Below are positions 33,358 to 63,949 of a stretch of DNA of 64,000 nucleotides, piece after piece. The position numbers and the translations under genes are program-made. The notes beneath the pieces were generated by a model. The model was not told the origin of the DNA. It ran no database searches and worked only from the letters and a program-made list of their open reading frames with translations. The DNA is from Ciona intestinalis. Its lineage: Eukaryota; Chordata; Ascidiacea; Phlebobranchia; Cionidae. Each line of letters starts with the position of its first letter. Within the stretch, counting starts at the first letter, position 1. The stretch lies in contig NC_020170.2 of the NCBI RefSeq assembly GCF_000224145.3, positions 1,320,300 to 1,384,299 of the forward strand, in the 5' to 3' direction.

Positions 33358-33821
33358 TGGTTACCCAGCAACCAAAATGTCAGTTAAAACTACTCTTCTA
33401 AAAGCAAGGTGTTGCTTTCGTTTAACATTTTAGAATTTCAAACACGTACTTGTACATTCGCAGCAAATTTATTCAGTGTAAATTATTCTAATACAACTTG
33501 GGACTCCAGTGGAAGTCACACCAACTATTAAATATGGGCACGTAAGTAAAGCTCAGCTGACGTCATTGTTTTATTTTCACCAAAACGAAAGACACCAAAT
33601 ATTGGCATGCATCGCAATTCGTTGATGGGTGTTGCACATAGAATGTAAAACTGATTAAAATAAGAAAGTTTGCGCTGTGTTGCTCCGATTGAGACCGCTC
33701 GGAGCGCTCTTACGCCACCGTGCGACAAAACAGCGGCCTGTACACGAAGTGTGAAAATGTACATCATCGCGTGATAAGCGTCACGCGTCATTCGCGTTCA
33801 CGTTTTTTAAGTTCCAACCCT
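33358..33821. other. Gap downstream of OGT
   Basis: 460 bp holding the OGT 3' UTR. An 87-codon minus-strand frame (33528-33791) lies here, directly after OGT's stop. It has no recognisable features and is more likely UTR. Confidence 0.45.
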
Positions 33822-41730
<7,909 letters not shown>

Positions 41731-43003
41731 ATTTTACACAGACCCACCTTTTATGTCAAACGAAGTGTTCGAGCGAAAACTGAGAATGTCTTTCACGGAT
41801 CACGAGACTCGTGATCGCGGACGTTTATGACGTCAGAGCAGTTTCGTGTTACTCCGCACCAAAGATAACAAATAGATCGCTGAATAATTAAAGTAGCTGT
41901 TTACATTAAAAAAGTTATGATAAATTCGTAAATTACAATGTTTTTTTACAGTCAAAAAGAAACAAAATATATTTAAAATGAAAAACAAAATTGATTCATT
42001 TACGTCACAAACAAACGTCACGAAATTTGTGTAACAAAGGTTATGGTACCCTGCAGCATTCTTTGTTAGGGGATTTAAACAACTTCGGCATTTTTACGCC
42101 AATCTATAAAATATTGACATGCGGCAACTATTATTAAATATTAAAATATCTGTACTTTTATGTTTTTTTTTCACCAAAATTTATAAGGTTTTAGTTAATA
42201 GGTCCCTTTTGAAAGCAACAGTTTCTAAGTTAAACGCACCAACAAAATCACATCTCAGGCTTGATGACTTTTATATGCGTGGTCACATCTCAGACTTAAT
42301 GACTTTATACCCGTGGTCTACTTGTCAGGAACAATAGGAACATTTTGTTACGGAATCGAAGACAGAGAACTGAGGCCCGGGAACTACATCTGGTGCATGA
42401 AATGCACCACTTGCACGAGTCCCAGCACACTTCCGCATTAATGAAACTTTCTCGGTAATTGATTCCGATACGTGTATAATTGCTACATTAGACACTCAAT
42501 CAGTGACCACGAAGTTGGCATTAGGCACAGTTCCCAAGAAGACACCTTAGTCAAAGTAACAGCATTGAGCTTTTGAGCCGGGTCATCCTCGAACGGTAAA
42601 GGAGAACACTTTTTTATCCTCTTTTCTCGTCCTATTTGGCAGTAAACAAAGGCCGTTTACATAATTATAAACCCGTAGTCCCTACGATTCAAAAAGAACG
42701 TTATTAATAAAACACAACCAGCAAATATCGGGAATAGATGCTAACACTAACAGTATCTCACCTTACCGCATATGTGGTACATTTTATTTCCTTTCCTTTG
42801 TCAAATTTATTTTGATTATTGTACATGAAGAAATAAATACAAGTTTATGCTTATACACAATGGCGAAAGGGTTTAATTTATTTGAATGCAATATATATAC
42901 AACATCTCGTTTGTCTGTACATTTAATTTTTATTTGTACACACAAGCTACGTGTTTTGGTGACGTTAGTGATGATGGATGACGTAGCTGGGAGACATGAA
43001 ACA
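41731..43003. other. OGT promoter side and GPCR 3' flank
   Basis: Contains a TGACGTCA site at 41828-41835, about 100 bp upstream of the OGT start, and a badly eroded MITE (42590-42770). The 72- and 92-codon plus-strand frames have no supporting features. Confidence 0.5.
42590..42770 (+). mobile_element. MITE remnant
   Basis: Internal segments are recognisable (TTTTCTCGTCCTATTTGGCA, GTAAACAAAGG, CGTTATTAATAAAACACAAC) but both TIRs are eroded. Confidence 0.5.
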
Positions 43004-46000
43004 TCAAACGTGTGTTGCTGCCTTTGTGATAGCTGGAGACTCGTTGCTGATGACCATGGTATCTATGGGTTGCTTGCTTTCTGCACTTAGTTGATCATCA
43101 CTTGTACGTTGTGCTGGATATGGGGATCCCGTCGAATCAAGAAGTGTGTCATTAGCGTCGTCTGACGGAGGTAGAACAGTTTCAACTTTATCCTCACGTC
43201 GGCGGTTAAGAGCACTGAAAACGTATAATGGTTTTAAACATGACATGCAAGATTTATTATGTTGACAGTTGAGCCTGCCACCGGAAAAACTAATGCACCA
43301 CGGAGCAATTAACGGGTGAATCGTTACGGCCAAAGTTGGGTTGACGATCGAACTGTAATTATAAATTACTTGCCCTGTACAAAAATCATGGGCGCGTTAA
43401 AAATTTCAGTACAGTGCTAATTGATACGATAATTACTTTTTGAGCGAGCACAAATTGAATTGGAAAATGCGTGATTTACGAAATTAAACTTATTCTGCTG
43501 CTATTTCGATGAGCGTACGTCCAAGGCACAACTCATGCCAGAATAAAAATGTGTTTTTTTTAACTTTGTAACGTAAACTTATAACGAACTCTAATGTCGC
43601 TTGACGTCGCTGTTCATCCTCTTCGGAAGGTTTGTGCGGTTGCGATGGCAACCGATTCGGATTTTCTTTTTTTGCACAACCACAAGTCTTTCGAATCTAA
43701 AACAACGAAATTGTATAGTTACAATTTTCTACAACTCTCACCGTGTTCACAGTAAATGCTTTGTACAAGCTTTTACTCAAATCCCAATGCGTGTTGTGCA
43801 GAACTAAACACCAAAGTAAGTGTGTTGTTTCGCATAATTCACTCAATTTGGGCTGTTGATGCATTACATTAAATATTCTGTCCTTTAACGTTAAGGGACT
43901 TTAAACCGCAAGCTGGATTAAGCTAATGGACTAAAAGGTAGGCAGCAGACTGTATGGACCCCGACTTTCCAGGACTAAACGTATTTAAGTATTAATGCTT
44001 TAAAAGAGGAGCACACACGACGAAGAACTTCTAAATGAATCATGTTTTGGCTCACTATAAAATTATGCATACATAGCCATATATAACTCTTATATAGTAA
44101 GGTGGGGGAAGATGGGACACCTTTTTGTTCTATTAACTCGTCACATTTGATAGTAAACAAAGAAATCCGTATCCTTGTACGACTAACATAAACCGTTGTT
44201 AATTGTTTAAAACACGATCAAGATATTTTAATATTATGTGCTAAAAGTGTCCCCCATCTTCCCATACCCTATTAGAGGTGACCAAAAACAACAACAACTC
44301 ATTTACCAGTTCAATAAGCTGCAGCCTCACATCTTCTTTCATCAGCGCGTAGAGCACGGGGTTAATGCTGGAATTAGCGTAGGCCAAACAAGTCGATATC
44401 AAGCTAGCGGTCTGTTAAAACGTCCCACAAGAAAATGTTACGCTTCGCAATTTTAGCGTATATTGACTTTTGTTTAGCCGCACATTAGGCACTATATATT
44501 GGACAGCTATAAAGTAAAATAGAATTCATATATAAGGCAACTATATAGACGACGACTTACAGTAAATAAACTTTTATTAACATATTACACATGAATGTGG
44601 AGATCAAAGTAAAATGTGTTAGCAGCAAAATTGTATAAACCGAATTTACACCAAACTTGACAGTTGTCTTAGTTACAATACAAAGATCGAATAAATGGTA
44701 AACCCAATGTTTCAGAATTATAATCGTAAATAGCAACTTATAGAGGTGAAACTAAACCAAGGAGATTTTTAATTGCATATGTGGTTGGGGTAAGATGGTT
44801 CATGTTTTCGTTTTCTTGTGTCTAGGCAATTGATAGTAAACAGAGAATGTTTAAATTATTATATAATCGTGTCACCCTGACTTTAAACAGCAATGTTGTT
44901 TGTTAAAACAAGGTTGGGGAAAATGGGATAAAAAACGGTATACATGCGTTAAAACACAACTACTTACCGGTAGATGAAGTTTGTATTGTAGTTCAATGTC
45001 ATGCAATGTAAGCGCATTAATCACTGTCACAATATGATTGGGAAGCCAGCATACGACGAACAAACTTACCACAGCTAATATTAAACGTGTAACCTGTATT
45101 AGATATATGGCGCTGTTAGATCCATATATACAGGTATATACACATTATAAAAGAAATACTGAGCATCATGCTAATTTAGTTTCTTTAATATATAAATATA
45201 GGAGGGTCGGAGAAGATGGGACAGCTTTTTTCATTCTATTTTATCGTCACATTTGGTAATAAACCAAAAACATTCAAAGAATTACCAAACGGTATCCTCA
45301 CGACTCCCATAGACAGTTGTAATTGTTTAAAACACGATCAGGGGAAGTTGGGACATCTTTTCATTCTATTTTATCGTCCCATTTTAGAACATTTAAAGAA
45401 TTGTAAAACCTCATCGTCACGACTGCCATATACCGTTGGTAATTGTTTAAAACACGATCAGGATATTTGGATATTATGTGTTAAAGGTGTCCCGTCTTCC
45501 CCCATCCTACTTATATATGTGTATAAACGTCGCTCTGTATGCAAAATATAGATAAAAAAGTCAGTATTCAAATCTTGCCATGGTTAATTATTCTAAACTT
45601 TATGCACGTATTTTTGGTAGATATTTATCAGCGGATGTGCCATAGCTAAACACTTAAATTTTGGTTAACTCTTATGAATGATTAATGTTGGATTCCAAAC
45701 GTCATTTCAATCCAGGCGCGTGAGTTACATGGCAAACGTAACGCTTAGAACATTCTCATGCTTATCACTTATTTATCCCTACATAACGTGCTGCGTTATT
45801 GCACATTATTATTTATAGTGGCTTATATAGATTTCGGAATAGCACTTATTTGAGTCGCCAAGTATTCTATGTGGCCACGTGTGTGTCCTTGAGGAGACAT
45901 TTAACGGCAATCGCTCCAACCCAGTTGTCCCTTATGGGTTGTCTAAATTGTCTACCATGCATTAAAACATATGTTCCTAAATAATACTTACCCATTAAGT

Positions 46001-49000
46001 AAAATACATGATAACTCGAAATATAGGACACGTACTTGTGTTAGAATACAATACTGTACTTGTTCAACCACGGGAGGATAAAAACGTTTCATTTATACAA
46101 AGAGTAACTTTTAATACTAACAGGCATCGTACATTTAAAAATCGGTTGAAACAAAAAAGCAATAGTTTGATGCAGAGCGCGATAGCAATACCACAAGCTT
46201 TAAACAGCATTAAACAAACGCATGAATGTTATTTCCTCCCGTTGCAAAACAAAAAAGCTGTAATAAAACCGGTATATATATATATGTATATACCTTTGTT
46301 TTAACGATCAGTATATAGTACATATACAAATGGCATGATTTTTGGAACGGTTTAATTTATATTGCAACGGCTTTATTAAAAGCGATCGATAAACCCGGGA
46401 TTATTATACGTACAAACGTTCTCATCTCTATCGTAACTGTAACATTTTGACGTATCGTTATCGATTCCTGTTAAATTTGAAATAAATCGAACTGAGGTGT
46501 AATGGTGGTAACGTATAGCGAGGTGAATTATGTAAGATATATGGCCACTCCATACGTTCGTATGTAGGAATGTATCAATAAATGAATTAATCTCTGATGG
46601 ATTATTTGACCATATATGTGAACCCGGGTCCCATTGATATTAAGCTTATAGCTGCGTATTACACGGTTGGTTTATCGCGTTGCTTGCATGCAATTAAAAT
46701 ATGATTGCTCGTAAAAAACTTATTACTATATAGCTTGTAATCTAAATAATTTAATTCACAGGTTTCCAATGCCAGATAAATCGGGGCGCGTAAATGGTTT
46801 TCGTTCTGGGACGGTTAAAATAACTATTTGTGTTTGTTTACAATAGATAATTTTTATTGCCTACTATATTCATTCATTCACAAATGTATTCGTTTTGGTG
46901 CCCGTGACCGACGAATAAGTTATAAAAATGAATGTTGCTCATATAATACAGTAGGGTGGGGAAGGATGGGGGACACCTTTTAACTCTATTTTCTGGCCCC
47001 ATTTATAGCAGTACAAGCAAAAAAACATTCAAGGTATTATAAAACCGTATTCTCGCGAGTCGCGACTCCTATTGAACGTTGCTGTTAATTGTTTAAAACA
47101 CGTTTAGGATATTTAGATAATATTTGCTAAAGGTGTCTCATCTTCCCTTACCCTACTATATGTTGTAGCAAGTAATTGATTCTCACCTTTTGTTGTTGGT
47201 TCGTTATCCTCACACCGCTAGCAGACATATTCCTGGATCTACGTCTTAGCGAAATAATGATAAAGCTGTAGCAGTATATGATCACAAATACTGGCAGAAA
47301 GAATCCCAGTGCTGTCCTGGTAACGAAATACGCAATCTGATATGCGTCCCCACCAGGCAGGTGCCACAAGCATCGAGAAACGTCACCGTTTACGCAGATC
47401 TGTGGAATCAATGAAGTGAGATTCATCAATGACTTTTGTTCCCGCTCGTTTGTATCTAATTGTATAGTGATGCTTTGTTAGTGTTTTGATCTTGACGTAA
47501 ACGGCAAGTTTTCCCTAATTAGCTTTCGAGTTAATGCTAAATGTTCGAAAGTCTTATATAAAGCCAATTTTGGCGGGTTTCGAACAGTTTATCGAAATGT
47601 TGTGTTTATTGAACCGTTAACCGGTTTAAGGCGGTTGTGTACCGGGACTAATCGAATACGCTCGCTCAATACAGCCACCAATGTGATTATTCAAACTACA
47701 AGATCCCATTATGTGGTCCGTGCTTTGTCATGTCATAGAGCTAATGCGATTACGTCATCCGACACATGACGTCATACTTCTCTGTAGACGAGAGCTTGAG
47801 CGGCAATGATGCTCGCGAAGAGCCAAATTCCTATGCAGACTCGAATGGCATTCCTAGGTGTTCGGTAATTCCTTGCACGGACTGCGAAGACGACTGCCAA
47901 GTACCGGTCAATTCCCATTGCCACGAGGAAGAAGACGCTCCCATACAAATTCAGCAGGGAAATAAAACTTAGAAACTTACATCCAAAGTTTCCAAAAATC
48001 CAACTGAAAACGTAGAAATAAAATAATATTTAACCCGGCGTCACCAGATCGAAGAATTTTGAATTTCAGTAAAGTAAGGAGGTAAATATCGATTCGTAAT
48101 TTTATTTCATTTATGACAGTAACAACCTTGAAGTTAAAAGAACTGTCATTTTAAATTAAAAATGTAGAATTATCTTACAATCGCAGTACCGGTAAACGTA
48201 TAATATTTGCCCGGTTTTAACGCGTCAGGGAACCATTTCATTTGCACTGCTGGTCATAATGTGAATCGACCTTTGACGTAAACAGTATCATCACAATGAC
48301 AAGGCCGGTAATTAGGCGACCGCAGTTGGGCCCTCCTGCTATTATGTAAAAATCCCACCCATCAGATCTTTTCTATTTACCGGCCACCCGTCGTAAATTA
48401 TTTATCTTAAAAACGGTGCATTAGTCAATCATTACTACAATATTTTAGTGTCTTTTCCACGAGATTGCCCTATTTAGAGTGAAGTCGTATCTGTTCGATT
48501 AATAAAACTATTGATCATGATGGTCTCGCAGCATTCACATTGCTTGATTTACGGTTGCATTAACTTATTAAGGGATTAAGCTGAAGGTAGTAGACTCTGA
48601 GCTTGCGTTTTAATCTGTACATTTACACGGTGTGATTTATATCACTTATCGTGAGCTTCAAGACGTCAAAGTTAATGGATTGCCAGGCGTCGGGAAAATG
48701 CCCACCATTCATATAAGGCCGCAGTTGGTGCATGTATTATAGTAGGGTGGGGGAGATGGGACACCTTTAGAACATAACATCCAAATATCCTAATCGTGAT
48801 TTAAACAATTAACAACTGTATATGAGAGTCGTGAGAATACGGGTAAATAATTCTTGAAATATTTTTGATTTACTACCATATGAGCCGAGAAAATAGAATG
48901 AAAAGGTGTCCCATTTTCTCACCCTACTATTACAGTGTATATATAATAATAATAACTTTTATTTGTCTCTTCGATTACGGTAGCGAAAATTTAGAAATAT

Positions 49001-49769
49001 TTGTCTGAAAACTAATCAAAGCAGCAAAAATCGCTGGTGTTTATTTTCTGCTAAACAAGCTTTAAAACAGGCGGTTGCAGTTGAGCATTTATGATGTTTA
49101 CTAGGAAGTCAAACGAAACCAAGTTTATAAATATTAGATGCAGCTACTGTTACTATTGTACCATTTTGCTGTTACCAGAGAGTATGTAGTTTAAAAAATT
49201 TATAAACCAAGACCATACACACTAATGAACTAAACATGATGGTAACTAAACAAATTTCGAATAAAACCTTCCTGAAGTACAATGTATGTTTGATTAATAA
49301 ACGAGAAAAAAAATGCAAAAATATCGAAGCTTACTCACCTTCCACGCAGAAATCTCTCAGTAATCCAAAATGGAAGCGCCCCTACAAAAATAAAGTCAGC
49401 TAACGCCAAATTGATAACCAGTATGTTGGTCACAGATGGTTTATTGCCATGTATATGACTATGATCTGGTCTGAGTAAAAGGCCAAGGACTACTCCGTTG
49501 CCGAGAAGACCGACGATGCAGATGACAATGTAGATTGATGGGACGACCACATTTTCAAAGTGATCTGGCGGCGATAAGATACACATAGATGGAGCTGTTG
49601 TAGTAGTTGGCGGAGTTCGTCCTTGCATCTGATTGTCGGGGATGAGAATTTTCAGAGCCCCAGTATCGGTTGAGTTGTAGGGAAGCTCAGAAAGCACATC
49701 AGCAGACAATGGAAGCTGCGTGGTCGGGGCGGCAACTACAAAACCAAGCGTGGACCCTGGAAGCGCCAT
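43004..49769 (-). CDS. Class A peptide-type G protein-coupled receptor
   Basis: Secure exons: 49769-49339, 48003-47778, 47399-47187, 45093-44968, 44411-44307. They join in phase and give the N-terminus through TM7. The N-tail has a glycosylation site (YNST). Landmarks: GLLGNGVVLG in TM1, NLALADFIFVGALPFW in TM2, MGIDRYLAVV (DRY) at TM3, ECL2 cysteine in VSRCLWH, VCWLPNHIV in TM6 and LAYANSSINPVLYALM (NPxxY) in TM7. The pattern is that of galanin/somatostatin-like rhodopsin-family receptors; the ligand is not assigned. The C-terminal tail is uncertain. An exon at 43696-43579 supplies Cys residues suited to palmitoylation (IRKTCGC). The last exon (43214-43004) ends in ATHV, a possible PDZ ligand, but its best frame does not match the phase of the exon before. 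Several MITEs sit in the introns. Confidence 0.85.
44093..44275 (+). mobile_element. TIR element (MITE)
   Basis: Nearly complete, from TATAGTAAGGTGGGGGAAGA to CCATCTTCCCATACCCTATT. It lies 32 bp beyond the donor of the GPCR TM7 exon. Confidence 0.75.
44783..44930 (+). mobile_element. MITE, 3'-truncated
   Basis: Left part (TGTGGTTGGGGTAAGATGGT) and centre present, then a short GGGGAAAATGGGATAAAA scrap. It lies in a GPCR intron just before the TM6 exon's donor side. Confidence 0.55.
45198..45515 (+). mobile_element. Two fused MITE copies
   Basis: A first copy (AGGAGGGTCGGAGAAGATGG..) runs to its CGATCAGG and switches directly into GGGAAGTTGGGACATCTT. A second copy then ends GTGTCCCGTCTTCCCCCATC. 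The join suggests nested insertion or recombination between copies. Confidence 0.7.
45887..45958 (+). mobile_element. SINE fragment (body), plus orientation
   Basis: GTGTCCTTGAGGAGACATTT, then AACGGCAATCGCTCCAACCC and TTATGGGTTGTCTAAATTGT match the reverse complement of the body of the full copies. It lies in a GPCR intron. Confidence 0.55.
46950..47161 (+). mobile_element. TIR element (MITE) next to a splice donor
   Basis: Complete copy, from CAGTAGGGTGGGGAAGGATG to CTTCCCTTACCCTACTATAT. It ends about 25 bp from the donor of the GPCR TM5 exon (exon edge 47187). Confidence 0.75.
48737..48937 (-). mobile_element. TIR element (MITE)
   Basis: Complete copy in reverse polarity, from ATAGTAGGGTGGGGGAGATG to GTGTCCCATTTTCTCACCCT, inside the first GPCR intron. 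Confidence 0.78.
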
Positions 49770-51145
49770 CTTGAATAAGTGAAGCAATGTCAGAACGTGT
49801 GGATAGAGTATATACAGGAACCTTTTTTCTCTTTTTATTGATCCCTTATATGCTCATGTTTGTAATAGACTACGAAGCTTGATCTAATCTAGGAAGCTAT
49901 GGTTTATAATTATACACAGTACTTCACAAACTGCAGTACATTATCTGATGTACCATTGCCACCTGGGTACATATTACAGGTAATGGCTACCGGTATATTA
50001 CTTAGGGAATGACGACGTACCCGCAACCATTCGCAACTTGGAACCCGTAATTCATGCATAATTTATATTAAAAAAATTGGATAGGAATTGATTTTTTTTC
50101 CTGGTCTTTGTAGAAATTATTGTTATATCCCACTAAGATATCCTTTTACTATGCACAATTGCTGGATGACCTGGCAGGAATAAGTGTAGAAACCGTGTAT
50201 TTAAAAAAATGGGTGGTGTACAGCAACATCCACACTAACACATTTGCAGCTGTATTGACAAAACAGAGCAATTGGAATAATTAAAATCGCAACAACTCTT
50301 TATTTATTTATGATGCAATTGGAAACTACTTTTCGGTCCATAATGACGTCACAGAGTAACAACACATTAGGTTTCTGGCAAACACGAGCGAAGAGTTGGT
50401 ACATAATTTTTTTAATGTAAGTCGAATACGTACAACGCTTGAATTTTAAAGCTGGTATATAGCAAAATTCCTATAAAAAAGGGCACTGGTGCGGTTATTT
50501 AAACGTAAGTGGTGGTGTATGACCGCAGGCGCATTGATTTCTTAATAAGGGTTTACGGAGTATTCATTAAAACCAGGTTGTCATCAATTTGTCATTCATT
50601 TGCAATCTACAATAATTCTTGCAATCTCTGCTTACCCGATAAGTAATATCCAGAGACCACATCATAAGGTTTCATTTATTATTTCGGAGGGTGTTCAATT
50701 ATTGGGACAATAGGTTGACATTATTAGAACACAAGGCTAGTAAGTGTTACAAAGTCACGGCCAACTGGATGGCGGGCCCTATTCTTAATACTGTATCTCA
50801 ATATATGTTACCCTTTAAATACCACGTTTAAAGGACAATACCAAAACATGCCATATAAAACCGTTTGAATTATTCAAATTTAGTGCGTAGTTACACCAAA
50901 AATAGTAAATAAATAATAGTAAAATATATGTTTTATGTTGCTACTGTATGAATTATAAATATGGAACCAAAATAGTTGGAAATTGAAATTCCTTTGTTTC
51001 CAGTCTGTGTTTTGCAACTAACTAGAGCTTCAATGTTTTGTAATAAATTATTTTCTTGGGTGTATCTATATATAAATACGAACTTGAACACACCATACGC
51101 GCAATGCGAATTTATTGTGAAACACGCCAACCACACAAGAACGCT

Positions 51146-51194
51146 CAGTGTTGACCGTATGTAAAGTTGGCAGGTTTTTATACGGTCAACACTG
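51146..51194. repeat. Perfect 15-bp inverted repeat
   Basis: CAGTGTTGACCGTAT (51146-51160) and ATACGGTCAACACTG (51180-51194) are exact reverse complements around a 19-nt spacer. The position is about 1.4 kb upstream of the GPCR start codon, next to a TGACGTCA site. Confidence 0.6.
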
Positions 51195-51209
51195 GTAACA
51201 CAATATAGG

Positions 51210-51514
51210 TGACGTCACAACAACTTAATTTGAAACAACAGAATTTGTTAAAAAACAATTCCTATAATTGTTACGTTATTACAGGGTGCTTTCAATCGAC
51301 ACTGTTAGTTCTAATTACAGCTGGTTAAACTATGACGTCATAGTGTTAATTGTGGTGCATTCTTACGTCACACAGCAAGACACACGAACACGCTGAGTTA
51401 GTTTCTATATAATACAACTACTGAGGGGCAACCTCATTCATGAAAAATGAAATCTGGTTTAGTAAGTTCCAAACTAAATATGAATGCGTGGGAATGACGT
51501 AATACGTGACGTCA
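51210..51514. promoter_or_regulatory. Cluster of three CRE/ATF octamers
   Basis: Exact TGACGTCA at 51210-51217, 51333-51340 and 51507-51514; a fourth is at 50344-50351. All are upstream of the minus-strand GPCR gene. TGACGTCA is the CREB/ATF consensus; promoter function is inferred. Confidence 0.45.
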
Positions 51515-52418
51515 CGAATGTTTCGAGTAAAATAGGGAAAAATCTCAAGGTTACAAAACATTACTTCGATAACGAAGGTTTGCTACGGAGACGATAACAA
51601 AGAAGAACAAACAACGAAAATTGCTTCGGACGATTGAAGCCACGAAGATGTTTTGGCGGGGATCGAACACTCCAATTACCGCGGAAAGGCAAAATACCGC
51701 CGATCAACGACGACGGAAAAAGAAACGGAAAGAAAAACGAGTGAAAAACCACAACAAAAATACAAATCAAGTGCTATCCAAGAAAACTGCATGAATTATG
51801 TTGCCGAGTAAAAAGTATGCCACTTTCAACAACACTGTGGCCCACCGGCTAGTACTACATTACGTCATAATAGTTCATTCCGTGTTTCTGATTAAGGAAA
51901 ATACTGCGATGGTGACGTAACAATACACGATCTGATACACGAATTATGAATTCCAGGTGCGCGGGCGAGGATATTTTTAGTGAGATTTTATGAAGAACAA
52001 AAAAGGCACTGTACGACAGAAAGAGGTATGAAACTCATGCAAGGGACGTACACGGTATAATAACTCATCACTCGTGTAACTAATCAGTGCTCCGTTTAAA
52101 ACTATTGATTCTATGTTGGGACGACCATTAATATCAAATTAATCAAACAAATCCATCATTACAACGTAACAATTAAGTACAACGACGAGCGCTCTCTATC
52201 GCAGCTGGATGGCGGTAAATGAATTTCTATTAACAAAATAAATTCTTTCAGGATTCCCCCAATATTTATATCTTCTAATTATGTTCCGACAATTATGTCA
52301 CAATGTTCAATATTACGAAGCAGCAGGTGAATCTAAGCAGGCAGTGCAGCCAAATAATTATTTTTTGTTAAATGGATTTTTTGTGTTATAAGGCAACAGA
52401 AGGAAACAGCATTTGACG

Positions 52419-62501
<10,083 letters not shown>

Positions 62502-62545
62502 ACTTGCATGAAACAACAATTTGAGCAGAAGTGCCCAGTATTAAC

Positions 62546-63949
62546 CTACCACCACTATAACCATTCGGAAAACATAAGAATACATTAAAACGTATGAAAA
62601 CATAACATTAACATATAAGAAATGTAAAAGCTCCCAAATAAATTAGGCTTAAATGTTTGGCACCACATCAAAATTGAAAACTGTGAGCAGTTACTGCTAT
62701 TCAAATAAAGAAAATTATCAGGTTTGTTAAAAGGTAATAAACATAAATGCTTTATAATTTAAATTTTAAGCAAAACGTGCTTTGAAAAGATACAATATCA
62801 ACAGTTACACAAAAAGAGTACAACATTTAAAAACATTTAACAGTTACAAAAAACAAAACCAGCATGTTTTTTTCTAACGTTGTGGTAAACTATTAATATA
62901 TATATAACATATTAAAACAACAAACATGCAAAGTGTGACCTAAGGTTTGTACTTCAGTGCTTTAGAACTATATACTACTTAAGTACTTAATAACCAGGCA
63001 TTTTAAACCTATATATTGACTATATGATGTTATATCATGGAAATTCCTTTCTTGGGGAATTCACAACATTAAAAAATTAGCGTAATTCGCTTGTTTAAAG
63101 AACCTAAATGTTATCAAAAATACCACTGCTATATATTTAAAATATATTCGTTTCATACACCTAATGGCGATTGTTAGACTATCAATTAAATGTGAATTAA
63201 TAAAAATTCCCATGCTGATTATTAACATCATATTAGTGATTAACGGTTGAACACATTCATTCTTTAGCCTGCCTAACCTCAACAACAGGTTTAATGTTTG
63301 TGATCGAGAAAAATACTTTGTAGATGAACATGACGAACTAAAATTTTAACATTTTTAATATGTGTCTTCTGAAGCGCGCCTTATAGTTTTAATTAAGCTA
63401 GTAGAAAAACGTTGCAGAGCACTGCATTAACTTACGAGTGACACAAAAACTCTTTTGTCTCGGAAAGTATTACAATTTGCCATATGCACATTGAGTTGCT
63501 TAATTTTACAAAAATACATCATGCCCAAAATGCTATAGCCTAACTATAGATCTTCTAAAGCTATAATATTTTCCCATAATGAAGATATTAATGTAGTTTA
63601 ATGACTAAGTTTACCGGAACAAAGCGGATGCTACAACCATAAAATATGTTACAATGATATTTACATTAGAGGGTATTGATAACATTAAAAATTACTTTTA
63701 AATATAAGCTTATAATACAACTAACACGTAAACTCTGACACGTCTGAAAAATTGGGTCATACCATGTGCTAATTATGCTCTTATATATCGTCTTTAGTCT
63801 GAATAAAGTGTCAAACTTTCTCATTCTTAAAACACAGACTTTCAGTGAATAATTCAGACGTGGTAATTGTTACATCTTAGTTATTAAAACAAAACTAGAA
63901 CTTTTGTTGTACAACTAAAAACAAGCAAATTACGAAACGAAAGACTTAC
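62546..63949. other. 5' intron or upstream region of the RING gene
   Basis: 1.4 kb of AT-rich DNA between the exon that carries the RING-gene start (acceptor at 62546-62548) and a donor-bearing segment at the right edge. No repeat or gene was recognised; the 74-codon frame at 63061-63285 lacks support. Confidence 0.45.

Larger units (their letters stand above)
49770..52418. other. Upstream region of the GPCR and 3' flank of the RING gene
   Basis: 2.6 kb without a convincing gene or mobile element. It holds TGACGTCA at 50344, 51210, 51333 and 51507 and a 15-bp inverted repeat at 51146-51194. A 48-codon basic plus-strand frame near 51650 and a 69-codon minus-strand frame across it have no splice or family support. 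Confidence 0.5.

Noticed and set aside
33528..33791. 87-codon minus-strand frame downstream of OGT
   Set aside because: It lies in the likely OGT 3' UTR, after an in-frame family C-terminus and stop, with no recognisable features.
45216..45551. 111-codon plus-strand frame
   Set aside because: It is contained in the double MITE.
47766..47972. 68-codon plus-strand frame
   Set aside because: It is antisense to the GPCR TM3-TM4 exon.
51561..51790. Basic 48-codon plus-strand frame and hydrophobic minus-strand frame
   Set aside because: No splice sites, no family features and an isolated position; a Lys/Arg-rich stretch can arise from an A/G-rich tract.
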